Assembly: GCA_905479985.1 (NCBI GenBank)
Contig: CAJQOM010000010.1
Coordinates: 1 to 56,051 of the forward strand
Length of the DNA: 56,051 bases
Direction of reading: 5' to 3'
Origin: an uncultured Gammaproteobacteria bacterium
GTDB taxonomy: Bacteria; Pseudomonadota; Gammaproteobacteria; Nitrosococcales; Methylophagaceae
Shown here: positions 7,175 through 16,950 of the stretch, piece by piece
How the letters are laid out: each line of letters starts with the position of its first letter
Numbering within the stretch: position 1 is the stretch's first letter
Translations under genes and position numbers: made by a program
Notes under the pieces: generated by a model
Databases searched by the model: none
Told to the model about the DNA's origin: nothing
Seen by the model: the letters and a program-made list of their open reading frames with translations, nothing else

Positions 7175-8274
7175 TGCAATCATTACTATCAACATTTACG
7201 CGTGTGTTACTCCTGATGCCATTAGCTGTTTTATGTTATCCACTATTAAGTCATGCTGAATTGAGGCAGTTTGAAATGACAGTAGAGGAATTAGAGTTAG
7301 AAATAGCACCAGGGTTTAAAGCAAAAGTCTGGGCCTATAACGGGCAAGTACCGGGGCCGTTAATTCATGTTAAAGAAGGTGATGATGTTGAAATCACCAT
7401 GATTAACAACACCACAACCAATCACACCATACATTGGCATGGCGTTTACCAAACCAATTCATGGCAAAGTGACGGTGTGCCCGGCGTATCCCAACTGGGG
7501 ACAGAACCCGGCGAATCTCATACCTATCGATTTAAAGCGGATAAGCCAGGTAGCCTTTGGTATCACTGTCATGTCAATGTGCCGGAACATGTGGGTTTAC
7601 GCGGAATGTGGGGGCCTTTTATTGTTGAACCTAAAGATCCATTACCGATTGAACAAGAAGTGACAAAAGAAGCGATCATCATGTTCAGTAGTTGGAGTTC
7701 AGAGGTTGCTGACAAATTTGGAGAGGGTGGACACCCAACAGAAAAGCATGATTATTACTCAATGAATGGTAAGTCTTTTCCTATGACGCAACCATTGCGA
7801 GTCAAAGAAGGGGACGTTGTACGGTTTAGATTGTTTGGCGCCGGGTCAGAGACGGCATTTCATCTCCATGGCCACGATATGTTGGTGACGCATAAAGATG
7901 GATTACCCCTTGATAGTCCTTATTGGGCTGATGTTATAGATATTCCGGTGGGTGCGCGAATCGATGCGATAGTCAGAATGAATAACCCGGGCTTATGGTT
8001 GAACCATGATCATATTGATACTCACGTGAGTAACAATGGTAAAACGCCAGGCGGTCCAGTGATGATTGTTGAATATGAGGGAATTGAAAAGCCTGATTTT
8101 TATGTTTGGAAAGACAAAGATGCCCATTACGAACCTGACTTTTACATGAGCGAAAGTATGGCTAAAGGCTTTGGTTTGCATAATATTTCAGCTTATAAAG
8201 CCAATGAAATAAAGAAAGAACGTAAGAAAAAAAAGAAAAAGAAAAAAAAGAAGCAGAAAAAAGATAAGGAATAA
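7174..8274 (+). CDS. Two-domain multicopper oxidase (NcgA / blue copper oxidase-like)
   Basis: About 366 residues with a signal peptide (cleavage near LSHA-EL, residue 28). Domain 1 carries NHTIHWHG (H84, H87, H89) and WYHCH...H...M (H131, C132, H133, H139, M145). Domain 2 carries FHLHGHD (H230, H232) and LNHDH (H278, H280). That gives eight histidines for a trinuclear centre and one type 1 site in domain 1, the type C two-domain layout of the Nitrosomonas europaea blue copper oxidase. The last 20 residues are almost pure lysine. The ATG at 7174 overlaps the previous stop and follows AGGGAGAAG; a GTG at 7153 is less likely. The physiological substrate is uncertain. In Nitrosomonas the ncg genes are tied to nitrite tolerance. 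Confidence 0.85.
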   Translation: MQSLLSTFTRVLLLMPLAVLCYPLLSHAELRQFEMTVEELELEIAPGFKAKVWAYNGQVPGPLIHVKEGDDVEITMINNTTTNHTIHWHGVYQTNSWQSDGVPGVSQLGTEPGESHTYRFKADKPGSLWYHCHVNVPEHVGLRGMWGPFIVEPKDPLPIEQEVTKEAIIMFSSWSSEVADKFGEGGHPTEKHDYYSMNGKSFPMTQPLRVKEGDVVRFRLFGAGSETAFHLHGHDMLVTHKDGLPLDSPYWADVIDIPVGARIDAIVRMNNPGLWLNHDHIDTHVSNNGKTPGGPVMIVEYEGIEKPDFYVWKDKDAHYEPDFYMSESMAKGFGLHNISAYKANEIKKERKKKKKKKKKKQKKDKE

Positions 8275-8377
8275 AATGGTATAAATTGGTAAAATGGTGG
8301 TCCAATAATATTGGTGGCTATTAGATATTGTCTGATGTGGGGGATAAGGTCTATTTTTAAGGAGTGTGAGAAATAAA

Positions 8378-8596
8378 ATGATAGAACAAAAAGATCCAAC
8401 CATGTCGCAAATTGTTTGGAGCGTACTTTGCTCCTTTTTTGGCGTTTCAAATAAAACCAATTTTGACCGTGACAGAGTTTATCTCGAAAAGGTGGGCTTT
8501 AAACCTTATCTCTATGCAGCAATTATTTTAACTATAGTTTTCGTGCTGTCGGTCTGGACGGTGGTAAAGATAGTGTTAAGTAATGCTGGTATGTAA
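8378..8596 (+). CDS. DUF2970 family small membrane protein
   Basis: A protein of about 72 residues. A segment with IVWSVLCSFFGVSNKTNFDRD precedes a single C-terminal membrane helix (about 48-70, YAAIILTIVFVLSVWTVVKI), the layout of DUF2970 proteins. Function is unknown. An AAGGAG ribosome site at 8359-8364 lies somewhat far (13 bases) from this ATG. GTG at 8366 is too close to it, and ATG at 8402 is an alternative. It is downstream of the nirK operon on the same strand, with about 100 bases between, and is followed by a terminator. Confidence 0.7.
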   Translation: MIEQKDPTMSQIVWSVLCSFFGVSNKTNFDRDRVYLEKVGFKPYLYAAIILTIVFVLSVWTVVKIVLSNAGM

Positions 8597-8616
8597 ATAA
8601 AACAAAACGATGATTG

Positions 8617-8647
8617 AAAAAAAAGCCCCTTTTCAGGGGCTTTTTTT
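8617..8647. terminator. Bidirectional rho-independent terminator
   Basis: The stem AGCCCCT (8624-8630) / AGGGGCT (8635-8641) with TTTC loop is flanked by seven or more A on the left and seven T on the right, so it works in both directions. It separates the DUF2970 gene from the convergent DEAD-box helicase gene. Confidence 0.9.
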
Positions 8648-8651
8648 ATGA

Positions 8652-10475
8652 TTAATCTTTTTTCGCTTCACGACGTTGGCTAGGACGTCTCGCTTTGTCG
8701 CGAGCTCGTGTACGAGGTTTGCCCGAACGTTTAGCCTTACGAGGACGCTCACTGTTATCACCTTGCTCACGTGGCTCTGGGGAATTGAGGTTCATTAAAC
8801 TAATTTCTAGTTGTTTATTACATACCCAGACTTTACGAAGTTGTTGGAATAAATCTTTTGGCATGCCTTCTGGCAAATCAATGGTGCTGTAATTATCTTG
8901 TAGGCTAATTCGACCAATATCCTTACTATCAATGCCGGCTTCGTTGGCAATCGCACCGACGAGGTTTTTGGCTTCGGCACCGTGTTCGCGACCGACTTCA
9001 ACACGGTAAGTTTGCATACCGGCTTCCGCTTCGCGGATTGCAGAACCATTAGTACGACGAGGTGGTTTTCCTTCACGTCTGCTAGGACGATCACTGTTAT
9101 CGTTACGTGATTCACGTTCACGACGAGCAGGGCGGGCTTCGACATGTTTAACCGGTTTAAGCGGCCGACTCTTCTGAACCAAGTAAGCTAGCGCAGCAGC
9201 GACTTCTAGCGGATCAGCTTCATGTTCTTGCTGATAATCATTAACCACGTTTTGGAAGAAAGCTAAATCTTGTGATTCAATCGTTTTACTAAGCTGTTGG
9301 TTAAATTGCATGACACGACGGTCAGCAATATCTTCTGAATTTGGCAACTGCATTTTAGTAATGGTTTGACGTGTTGCTTTTTCAATCGCAAATAACATGC
9401 GTTTTTCGCGAGGTGAGATAAACAGAATGGCTTCACCTTTACGGCCAGCACGGCCTGTACGACCGATACGATGAACATAAGACTCGGTATCGTAAGGCAC
9501 ATCATAGTTAACAACATGACTGATGCGTGGAATATCTAAACCACGCGCCGCGACATCGGTGGCGACCAAGATATCAAGCTTGCCTTTTTTCATGCGGTCA
9601 ACCGCTTTTTCACGCGCCGCTTGGTTCATATCACCATTGATTGGTGAACTAGAATAGCCTCGGGCTTCCAATTTTTCAGCGAGTTCAGAAGTGGCATTTT
9701 TTGTACGAACAAAAATGATCATCGCATCAAAGTCTTCGACTTCAAGTATGCGGGTTAAAGCATCCAGTTTATGCGTGCCTGTCACTTGCCAATAACGTTG
9801 GTTAATGGTGTCGACGGTGGATGTTTTTGTTTCAATACGAATCTCAATGGGATCTTTAAGATAACGTTTGGCTACGCGATGAACTGGACCTGGCATGGTG
9901 GCTGAAAATAAAGCAACCTGACGTTCATCCGGTGTTTCTTTTAGGATAGTTTCAACATCATCGATAAAGCCCATACGCAGCATTTCATCAGCTTCATCTA
10001 GGACCAAAGATTGTAGTTCACCCAACCTCAATGTACCGCGACGGATATGATCTAATACACGTCCCGGTGTACCAACAATAACTTGTGGGTTACGCTGTAG
10101 TTGGCGCAATTGGATCCCCATGCTTTGACCACCATAGATGGGTAAAACATGGAGGCCTTTTAGATGACGTGCATAGGTTTGGATTGCTTCAGCGACTTGA
10201 ATCGCAAGCTCACGCGTTGGCGCTAACACCAGCATTTGTGGTGACTTGGCTTTAGCGTTAATACGACTTAGAAGCGGTAAAGCAAAGGCGGCAGTTTTAC
10301 CGGTACCTGTTTGTGCTTGACCTAATAAATCGCGGCCTTCTAATAATGGCGCGATACTTTGAGCTTGGATTGGAGAAGGGGTTTCATAACCGGCTTCTTG
10401 GACTGCTTTGAGGATCGGAGCAGCAAGCCCTAATTCAGAAAATAGGGGCGTAGATGTGGGTTGTTCTGTTGACAT
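8652..10475 (-). CDS. deaD: DEAD-box ATP-dependent RNA helicase DeaD/CsdA
   Basis: About 607 residues. The order is Q motif (SPIQAQSIAPLL), Walker A (AQTGTGKTAAF), DEAD box (VLDEADEML), SAT (LFSATMP) and the helicase C-terminal core with ARGLDIP and HRIGRTGRAGRKG. Then come a DbpA-like RNA-binding domain (about 475-560) and an Arg/Lys-rich tail (ending RRPSQRREAKKD). The length and the presence of both C-terminal parts fit DeaD rather than RhlE or SrmB. It remodels RNA in ribosome assembly and mRNA decay, especially in the cold. The start is ATG at 10475 (MSTEQP); an upstream TTG at 10508 is unlikely. It is transcribed alone, toward a shared terminator. Confidence 0.9.
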   Translation of the reverse strand: MSTEQPTSTPLFSELGLAAPILKAVQEAGYETPSPIQAQSIAPLLEGRDLLGQAQTGTGKTAAFALPLLSRINAKAKSPQMLVLAPTRELAIQVAEAIQTYARHLKGLHVLPIYGGQSMGIQLRQLQRNPQVIVGTPGRVLDHIRRGTLRLGELQSLVLDEADEMLRMGFIDDVETILKETPDERQVALFSATMPGPVHRVAKRYLKDPIEIRIETKTSTVDTINQRYWQVTGTHKLDALTRILEVEDFDAMIIFVRTKNATSELAEKLEARGYSSSPINGDMNQAAREKAVDRMKKGKLDILVATDVAARGLDIPRISHVVNYDVPYDTESYVHRIGRTGRAGRKGEAILFISPREKRMLFAIEKATRQTITKMQLPNSEDIADRRVMQFNQQLSKTIESQDLAFFQNVVNDYQQEHEADPLEVAAALAYLVQKSRPLKPVKHVEARPARRERESRNDNSDRPSRREGKPPRRTNGSAIREAEAGMQTYRVEVGREHGAEAKNLVGAIANEAGIDSKDIGRISLQDNYSTIDLPEGMPKDLFQQLRKVWVCNKQLEISLMNLNSPEPREQGDNSERPRKAKRSGKPRTRARDKARRPSQRREAKKD

Positions 10476-10669
10476 TGTTAAACCTGTGAAAGTCAGCTTT
10501 GTAGTCAAAGCTAATGAAGGGAGGAAACTTAATCGGGTAATTATACGCGATTATATCTATAAAATATAGTTAAATCAGTCTGTTAAATATTTCTAATATA
10601 ACATTATGCTCAAGCAGGTTTAATTAGGGCAGAATAGAGTTTATATAAAGTCATTATGGGGTTATCGCA

Positions 10670-11503
10670 ATGGATAATTTTTCAGTTGATGCATATACAC
10701 CTAAAGAAATTGCTGCCAGAATCGAAAAGGCAGGGATTAGCAAAAGTACTAATGACCCTATAAGAATACTTGCACTCGCTATCTTAGCAGGTGCTTTTAT
10801 TGCGCTGGGTGCCGTCTTTTTTACTGCGGTGACCTATGATAGCAGTGGTATTGCTGCCGGTTTAATGCGCCTGCTTGGAGGGCTAGTATTTTGCCTAGGT
10901 CTTATTTTAGTCGTGGTCGCAGGGGCAGAGTTATTCACGGGCAATAATTTAATTGTGATGGCTTATGTTGATGGCAAAGTGAGTTTCGGCCAATTGATGA
11001 AGAATTGGTTGATTGTTTATATCGGTAACTTCATTGGTGCATTAGGCGTTTTAGTACTGATTTACCTGAGTAATCATTGGTCGATCGATAGTGGCGCGGT
11101 GGGTGCCAAGGCAATATTAATCGCCAATGCTAAAGTAAATTTAAGCTGGCTGGAAGCCTTTAGCAGAGGCGTCTTGTGTAATATTTTGGTTTGCTTAGCG
11201 GTGTGGTTGTGTTTTGCTGGACGTAGCGTTGTTGATAAAGTCGTCGCAATCATTTTCCCGATTACGGCCTTTGTCGCCATGGGGTTTGAGCATTCAGTCG
11301 CTAATATGTATTTTATTCCAGCCGGTTTGGTGGCCATGCAACAGGCGGACTTAGTGGCCATGGCTGGCAGCAGCATCGATTTAACGAATATGACACTATC
11401 CGGGTTTTTAATAACAAACTTATTACCCGTGACATTAGGCAATATTTTGGGTGGTAGTGTATTTGTAGCGCTATTTTATTGGTTTATTTATTTACGACGT
11501 TAA
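10670..11503 (+). CDS. Formate/nitrite transporter (FNT) family channel
   Basis: A 277-residue inner-membrane protein with six expected helices. FNT signatures are present: VVAGAELFTGNNLIV in the third helix region, GNFIGALGVL, and FEHSVANMYFIPAG near the fifth helix. The extended N-terminus (DNFSVDAYTPKEIAARIEKAG) is the FocA-like cytoplasmic arm. These pentameric channels pass formate, nitrite or hydrosulfide. AELFTGN is typical of formate-type members, but nitrite uptake or export cannot be excluded and would fit the nirK cluster nearby. It is a single gene, with no pyruvate formate-lyase or formate dehydrogenase beside it. Confidence 0.85.
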   Translation: MDNFSVDAYTPKEIAARIEKAGISKSTNDPIRILALAILAGAFIALGAVFFTAVTYDSSGIAAGLMRLLGGLVFCLGLILVVVAGAELFTGNNLIVMAYVDGKVSFGQLMKNWLIVYIGNFIGALGVLVLIYLSNHWSIDSGAVGAKAILIANAKVNLSWLEAFSRGVLCNILVCLAVWLCFAGRSVVDKVVAIIFPITAFVAMGFEHSVANMYFIPAGLVAMQQADLVAMAGSSIDLTNMTLSGFLITNLLPVTLGNILGGSVFVALFYWFIYLRR

Positions 11504-11609
11504 GACTAAAGGACAAAGTGTCGTTAAATCATTTTTTGAAAGCCATGAGCCTAAAGTAAGCGGTTTGCACGCCATTCCACCACTTTTTCCAGATTAACTT
11601 CGGGTATGA

Positions 11610-12173
11610 TTATTTGGTGATTCTGGTGAATTTAGAGCCTTCAAGGGTTAGATTTACCATCAGACCTTTGTTACTAAATACAAAACCAATAATGGGATCA
11701 TGAATGTCGATGGTATTAATATCTTCAGCTGCACCCCATTCTACAACGGCAACCGAACCATCAACGCCGACTTTCCAGCCTTCAAATTGCTGGAATTTGG
11801 TCAAGGCTTCATCCGTCAGAAAAACCAGCACAATAGACTTTGACTGTGCACCGGCCTGCAAGCCTATTGAGGCAGCAGCGGTATTGTAATAAGCGTGGGT
11901 TCTGCCATTAATTAATAATGCACCTTCACCATATTCTCCCCCAATCAAAAAACCTGCTTTTAAGACTTTAGGGAAAACTAAAACACCTTTAGCACGGCTT
12001 AAAAATGCACTACCCCCCGGCACATCTTGGCGAAACCGTTTTAGTGTTTCATCAGTACCGATATTGATTTCAATAGAAGAAGCAGCAAAGCTGGTGGTGG
12101 GCAAAGAAGCCAAAACAAAAGCGAGAAGACTAAAAAAGAGGATGAAATAAGGACGCCGGCGTTGGTTAGGCAT
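11610..12173 (-). CDS. Exported SYLF (YSC84-like) domain protein
   Basis: About 187 residues. A signal peptide (LFFSLLAFVLASLPTTSFAA, roughly 10-29) is followed by a SYLF lipid-binding domain covering the rest, with FLSRAKGVLVFPKVLKAGFLIGG and the ending GLMVNLTLEGSKFTRI typical of the family. Bacterial members are found in the periplasm or outer membrane, and their function is poorly known. I start at ATG 12173 (MPNQRRR), which places the signal peptide well; ATG 12218 would add 15 residues. It is a single gene between the FNT channel (converging) and ybiT (same strand). Confidence 0.8.
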   Translation of the reverse strand: MPNQRRRPYFILFFSLLAFVLASLPTTSFAASSIEINIGTDETLKRFRQDVPGGSAFLSRAKGVLVFPKVLKAGFLIGGEYGEGALLINGRTHAYYNTAAASIGLQAGAQSKSIVLVFLTDEALTKFQQFEGWKVGVDGSVAVVEWGAAEDINTIDIHDPIIGFVFSNKGLMVNLTLEGSKFTRITK

Positions 12174-12289
12174 GGGGTCGATATACCTTCTTTGCAAATG
12201 AAAAATATAAAGTAGCATGGAATCAACAAGGAATAAAGCCTCAATACCTATAAAAACTAGGGGTATTGAGGCGTAATAATGATGCGAGC

Positions 12290-13885
12290 TTAATTAATGC
12301 CTTGGCTGACGAGATATTCCTCGTAACTACCTCTAAAATCAACAATACCCGTTTCGGTCATATCAAAAATACGTGTGGCCAAAGAAGACACGAATTCGCG
12401 ATCATGACTGACGAAGAATAACGTGCCGTCATATTGCTCAAGCGCCATGTTCAAGGATTCAATGGATTCCATATCCATATGATTGGTAGGCTCATCCATG
12501 ATAAGGATGTTTGGTTTTTGTAATAGTAACTTACCGAACATCATCCGGCCTTTTTCACCACCGGATAACACAGATGCCTTTTTATCGATCATGGTGCCTG
12601 AAAATAATAAACGACCTAATGCAGCACGAATGACTTGCTCATCATCTGATGGCCTTCCCCATTGTTGCATCCATTCAAATAGGGTTAAATCATTTTCAAA
12701 AAACCGTTCATGATCTTGTGCGTAATAACCAATATTGGCATTTTCTGACCACTTTACTTCACCTGCTCTGGGTGGCATTTCATTGGCCAATGTTTTAGCC
12801 AGTGTTGATTTACCGATACCGTTAGGCCCAAGAATGGCAATACGTTCACCGACTTCCGCCATGAACTTAAAACCTTCGAATAAATCGGGTTCGTCATCAT
12901 AACCTTGGCTGATTTTATTAACTTCAAGGGCATTTCTAAACAGTTTCTTTTCTTGTTCGAAGCGAATAAAAGGGTTCATCCGGCTTGAAGGTTTAATATC
13001 GTCTAATTGAATTTTATCAATTTGTTTAGCACGAGATGTCGCCTGTTTTGCTTTAGAGGCGTTGGCCGAAAAGCGGCGTACAAAGTCTTGTAACTCAACA
13101 ATCTGTGCTTTTTTCTTGGCATTATCAGAAATTTGTTGGGCACGGGCTTGAGTTGATGCCAACATATATTCATCATAAGTACCGGGGTACACGCGTAATT
13201 CGCCAAAGTCCATATCGGCCATATGGGTACAGACGCTATTTAAGAAATGACGATCATGGGAAATAATGACCATCGTGCCATTTCGTTGGTTAATGATGTC
13301 TTCCAACCAACGAATAGTATTAATATCTAAATGGTTAGTTGGCTCATCAAGCAAGAAAATATCGGGATCGGCAAATAAGACTTGCGTTAGAAGAATACGC
13401 AATTTCCAACCGGGTGCGATTTCACTCATCGGTCCGTAATGCTGCTCGGTTGGGATACCCACGCCTAATAGCAATTCACCAGCACGAGATTCAGCCGTGT
13501 AGCCATCCATTTCAGCATATTGCCCTTCAAGTTCAGCGACTTTAAGGCCATCTTCTTCAGACATTTCTGGCAAATTATAGATGCGGTCACGTTCCTTGTG
13601 GACTTCCCATAATTCTGGGTCGCCCATGATCACGACGTCAATAACACGTTGATCTTCATATGCAAACTGGTCTTGCTTTAGAACCGCGAAACTTTCGTTG
13701 ACATCGAAACTGACATTACCGGAAGTGGGATCTAACTGGCCCGAAATAATTTTCATAAAGGTCGACTTACCGCAACCATTAGCACCAATAAGGCCATAAC
13801 GGTTGCCCCCGCCAAACTTGACGGAAACGTTTTCAAATAAGGGCTTAGCACCAAATTGCATGGTGATGTTTGCAGTAGTTAACAA
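12290..13885 (-). CDS. ybiT: ABC-F ATPase YbiT
   Basis: A 531-residue soluble ABC-F protein with two ATP-binding domains. Walker [10 protein letters not shown] near residue 34 and GPNGIGKST near 354 are each paired with [10 protein letters not shown] or [10 protein letters not shown] Walker B and a signature such as LSGGEKGR. There are no membrane segments. A linker rich in Lys/Arg (about 245-300) joins the halves. Length and sequence match E. coli YbiT (530 residues). ABC-F proteins act on ribosomes, but the specific role of YbiT is unsettled. It is probably transcribed alone; two other ABC-F genes lie at 30.3-34.2 kb. Confidence 0.9.
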   Translation of the reverse strand: MLTTANITMQFGAKPLFENVSVKFGGGNRYGLIGANGCGKSTFMKIISGQLDPTSGNVSFDVNESFAVLKQDQFAYEDQRVIDVVIMGDPELWEVHKERDRIYNLPEMSEEDGLKVAELEGQYAEMDGYTAESRAGELLLGVGIPTEQHYGPMSEIAPGWKLRILLTQVLFADPDIFLLDEPTNHLDINTIRWLEDIINQRNGTMVIISHDRHFLNSVCTHMADMDFGELRVYPGTYDEYMLASTQARAQQISDNAKKKAQIVELQDFVRRFSANASKAKQATSRAKQIDKIQLDDIKPSSRMNPFIRFEQEKKLFRNALEVNKISQGYDDEPDLFEGFKFMAEVGERIAILGPNGIGKSTLAKTLANEMPPRAGEVKWSENANIGYYAQDHERFFENDLTLFEWMQQWGRPSDDEQVIRAALGRLLFSGTMIDKKASVLSGGEKGRMMFGKLLLQKPNILIMDEPTNHMDMESIESLNMALEQYDGTLFFVSHDREFVSSLATRIFDMTETGIVDFRGSYEEYLVSQGIN

Positions 13886-13943
13886 GGCGGTGATCCTGTG
13901 GTAGTGAGCGTTATGCTTTAATTTGGTTTAGCAAAACCCGCCA

Positions 13944-14219
13944 TTATACATGGTCTGACTGTTGTTCGATAAGGACTATTTTAGCTTTACGGGACAGTTT
14001 CTTAATGGCGGCTTCCCGTTTGGAGGCACTACTACGATCAGGGTGGGGTTCATTAAACACCATTTGTTTGGCAGGACTAGTGTTAAAGAACCGCGCGCCA
14101 GCTTGTTTGCCTTGGTGTTCTGAAAAACGGCGCACTAAGTCAGTGGTGATTCCTGTGTAAAAATGGCCATTTTCTGCTTCTACAATATAAACAAACCAAT
14201 CGCTTTTAGAACTGACCAT
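13944..14219 (-). CDS. GIY-YIG domain protein (YhbQ-like)
   Basis: A 91-residue single-domain GIY-YIG protein. VYIVEAENGHFYTGITTDLVRRFSEH holds the YIV...YTG signature and catalytic Arg, followed by the conserved Glu in SASKREAAIKKL. E. coli YhbQ is of this size and has been linked to DNA end processing. It overlaps the end of msrB by one base, so the two are cotranscribed, although their functions are not obviously related. Confidence 0.85.
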   Translation of the reverse strand: MVSSKSDWFVYIVEAENGHFYTGITTDLVRRFSEHQGKQAGARFFNTSPAKQMVFNEPHPDRSSASKREAAIKKLSRKAKIVLIEQQSDHV

Positions 14220-14614
14220 TAAGGCTTGTTTTCAAAATCAATGGATGCCGAATTAATACAATAGCGCAAATTCGTTGGCGCAGGCCCGTCATTAAAAACA
14301 TGGCCTAAATGAGCTTCACATTCAGGGCAACGGACTTCAACACGACGCATACCGTGGCTATCATCAAAAATTTCAGTGATGCTATTGGCGATCAATTGAT
14401 CTGAAAAACTGGGCCAGCCGCAGCCAGAATCGAATTTTGAATCAGATGAGAAGAGGGGGTGTTGGCAACATAGACAGCGGTAGGTACCTTTATCCTGGTG
14501 ATCAACATAAACACCAGAAAAGGGCGGTTCAGTGCCTGCTTGGCGTGTCACACGATATTGTTCATCGGAGAGTTGTTCGCGCCATTGCGCATCGGTTTTT
14601 TTGATTGAAGCCAT
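14219..14614 (-). CDS. msrB: Peptide methionine (R)-S-oxide reductase MsrB
   Basis: A 131-residue MsrB that repairs Met-R-sulfoxide in proteins with thioredoxin. Structural zinc cysteines are seen as CLCC and CPEC. The GCGWPSF motif and the catalytic cysteine in [11 protein letters not shown] are present, with a Cys and not a selenocysteine. The length is that of single-domain MsrB without MsrA fusion, and there is no signal peptide, so it is cytoplasmic. It is followed directly by the GIY-YIG gene. Confidence 0.93.
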   Translation of the reverse strand: MASIKKTDAQWREQLSDEQYRVTRQAGTEPPFSGVYVDHQDKGTYRCLCCQHPLFSSDSKFDSGCGWPSFSDQLIANSITEIFDDSHGMRRVEVRCPECEAHLGHVFNDGPAPTNLRYCINSASIDFENKP

Positions 14615-14711
14615 AACGCAAAACCCAATAAGTTAGGAGTGCTTATGGTAACTGATTTTCCCCTGAAATGGCGCGTTAACACCATTTCAAAGGAAGGTCA
14701 TTCGGGGGAGG

Positions 14712-16262
14712 TTAAACTGTTTTAGGTCTAAATTGCGCCATCAATGAGCGTAAGCCATCAATCGCATTATTGATTTCATCGGCAGCACTGACCGCTTGAT
14801 TGACGGTTTCCGATGTACTATCTGCCACAGTAGAGATATTGGTGATGTTCTTATCAATTTCATCGGTGACGACAGATTGTTGTTCAGTTGCAGACGCAAT
14901 TTGATTACTCATATCATTAATGGCAGAAGCAGAGTTTAAGATACGGTTCAACGCATCGCCGGCTTGAGCTGCATGATGAACACTTTCTTCTGTTTGTTTA
15001 TGACTGGCATCAATAGCCGTCACAGCTTCTTGAGCCTGACTTTGTAGACGCTCAACAATACTACGAATCTGTTCCGTTGATTGTTGTGTCCGTTGCGCTA
15101 GGGTGCGGACTTCATCGGCAACGACCGCAAAGCCACGACCTTGCTCACCAGCTCGTGCTGCTTCAATCGCAGCATTAAGTGCGAGTAAATTAGTTTGTTC
15201 AGCAATGCCCGTAATAACTTCAAGGACTTGGCCGACTTCTTGACTATCAGCATCAAGCTTATTAATAACCGTAGAGGCATTGTTGATACGGAGTGACATT
15301 GTTTCATTACTTTCAATGGCTTGTGTCACAATTGCGCTACCACTAGCGGCTTCTTTATTAGCCGTGTCCGCAGCTTCTGCTGCTTGAATCGTATTTTGAG
15401 CAACGACTTGAACAGTGGCTGTCATTTCATGCATTGCAGTGGCAACCATGCCAATCGCAGTATGTTGTTCGTTAACGCCGTTGGTCGTGTGTTTTTTTAA
15501 CGTGTTTAATACTTTAGATGCTTTCGCACTAATCGTCTCACTGGCCGATTGAACACCAACGACTAGGTCATTAACAAGATGGAAGAAAGCATTAATGTTT
15601 TCAGCATCTTTCTTATCTTCAGCACGGCGAATAATAGCTGTATCAAGTTGCACATCGAAGTTCTTTGTTTCAACCGCTAAAGCGACATTCGCGTTAAAGC
15701 GTGCACTCATTAAAAACTGTTCTTGCATCGTGGCACCAAAGAAAATCAAGGCCGCGACTTCAATACCGGCAAAAGCAAAGTGAATAATAAAAGTCACCCA
15801 GTTACAGTTTTCAGCGAATAATTGTAGCGGTACCCCCATAAACTCAACGCCGGTAAGCTGGAAGTACATAAAAATAAAATGATGAACGCCAATTAAACCT
15901 GTTGCAGCAACAAGAGGTCGCCAATCACGGTAAATTAACATCAAGGCAAAGACGACAAAAACATGGAAATGCATTTCAATTCGCCCAAGCTGTTGGGTGA
16001 CGAAAATGGTGGCATAAGCCATTAAACAAAGCGATAAAATAATCCGAGATGCCAAAGTACCTTTCATCGTCATATAGGTGAAAAGAGCAGCAGCCGTAAC
16101 AAGCAAAGAAGGAATACCACCTAATAAATGCGTGCCATAACCCATAGGAACAATAAACCAAGCAAATGGAATATGGGCTAACAGGATATACAAGATATAA
16201 AGATCCGAACGTTCGTAGTCGAGTCTTAGTTTTTCGCTTATTGTCTGTTGAATCTTAGTCAT
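14712..16262 (-). CDS. Methyl-accepting chemotaxis protein with six-helix membrane sensor
   Basis: A 516-residue chemoreceptor. The N-terminal third (about 20-175) has some six membrane helices instead of a periplasmic ligand domain. It carries histidine-rich EMHFH (96-100) and VHHF (127-128) in or at the helix ends and [10 protein letters not shown] between them. The rest is a coiled-coil signalling domain with the conserved tip [20 protein letters not shown]. No clear HAMP is visible. The sensor type recurs in chemoreceptors and other signal proteins, and the His cluster suggests a metal, haem or redox-linked input, which is inference. No che genes are adjacent. Confidence 0.85.
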   Translation of the reverse strand: MTKIQQTISEKLRLDYERSDLYILYILLAHIPFAWFIVPMGYGTHLLGGIPSLLVTAAALFTYMTMKGTLASRIILSLCLMAYATIFVTQQLGRIEMHFHVFVVFALMLIYRDWRPLVAATGLIGVHHFIFMYFQLTGVEFMGVPLQLFAENCNWVTFIIHFAFAGIEVAALIFFGATMQEQFLMSARFNANVALAVETKNFDVQLDTAIIRRAEDKKDAENINAFFHLVNDLVVGVQSASETISAKASKVLNTLKKHTTNGVNEQHTAIGMVATAMHEMTATVQVVAQNTIQAAEAADTANKEAASGSAIVTQAIESNETMSLRINNASTVINKLDADSQEVGQVLEVITGIAEQTNLLALNAAIEAARAGEQGRGFAVVADEVRTLAQRTQQSTEQIRSIVERLQSQAQEAVTAIDASHKQTEESVHHAAQAGDALNRILNSASAINDMSNQIASATEQQSVVTDEIDKNITNISTVADSTSETVNQAVSAADEINNAIDGLRSLMAQFRPKTV

Positions 16263-16299
16263 TTATTGTATCTCCGTGGGAATTCTGACTGTTTCAAAG

Positions 16300-16887
16300 T
16301 TAAAGTGTTTGTGTCATTTTTTGTAAATCTAAATAATCTTTGATTACAGCATCTTCGTTTAAGTTTAAATAAGGGTAAGTTTTGACCCAACGTCCTTCTT
16401 TATCTATCAACTGAATGGCTGAACCATGTTGTGGTTCATCACCCGCTTTGACTTTAACGTAGGTACTAAATTGTTCTGCAAACTGTTGTAGTGAGTCATC
16501 GGCAATACGCCAGCCGATAATACTAGGGTCAATATTGGCTAAATAAGTCTTCAAATGGTCAAGATTGTCACGTTCATTATCGATAGAAACGAAGATTAAG
16601 CGCGTATCGTCAGGTAAAACGGCGGCTAACTTAATAAATTGCGATAAGGTAAACGGGCAATTGCCTGCACAATGGCTAAACCCAAAAGTGAGATAAGTAG
16701 TGTGGCCATTCAAATCTTCAATTGAGGCATAATCATCATTGGTGCTCATAATAATCGGGCTTGTGACCAATTTATCCCGTTTTAAACCGTAACCATCACT
16801 AAACAGGTTACTGCCAAAAGTACTCAATGCCAGTGCAAGCAGCAGTAGCAAAGAAGGGATTAAAATGTTAATTGTTTTTCTATTCAT
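16300..16887 (-). CDS. SCO1/SenC family copper chaperone-like thioredoxin-fold protein
   Basis: About 195 residues, anchored by an N-terminal membrane helix (about 7-26), with a periplasmic thioredoxin fold. The copper-binding motif is CAGNC (C73, C77) in FGFSHCAGNCPF, with the distant histidine in EPQHGSAI (about H154). SCO proteins deliver copper to cytochrome oxidase CuA or reduce its cysteines. No oxidase genes are adjacent, so the target is unknown; copper enzymes NirK and the multicopper oxidase lie about 10 kb away. I prefer the start MNRKT at 16887 over the upstream ATG at 16938. Confidence 0.85.
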   Translation of the reverse strand: MNRKTINILIPSLLLLLALALSTFGSNLFSDGYGLKRDKLVTSPIIMSTNDDYASIEDLNGHTTYLTFGFSHCAGNCPFTLSQFIKLAAVLPDDTRLIFVSIDNERDNLDHLKTYLANIDPSIIGWRIADDSLQQFAEQFSTYVKVKAGDEPQHGSAIQLIDKEGRWVKTYPYLNLNEDAVIKDYLDLQKMTQTL

Positions 16888-16950
16888 AGCGTGTTTAATA
16901 AATTCGATACCAAAATATAAAAGCCACAATATTTCCATGGCTATGGCATC

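Noticed and set aside
8188-8460. Minus-strand frames across the poly-lysine tail region
   Set aside because: They are Phe/Leu runs generated by the A-rich coding strand opposite.
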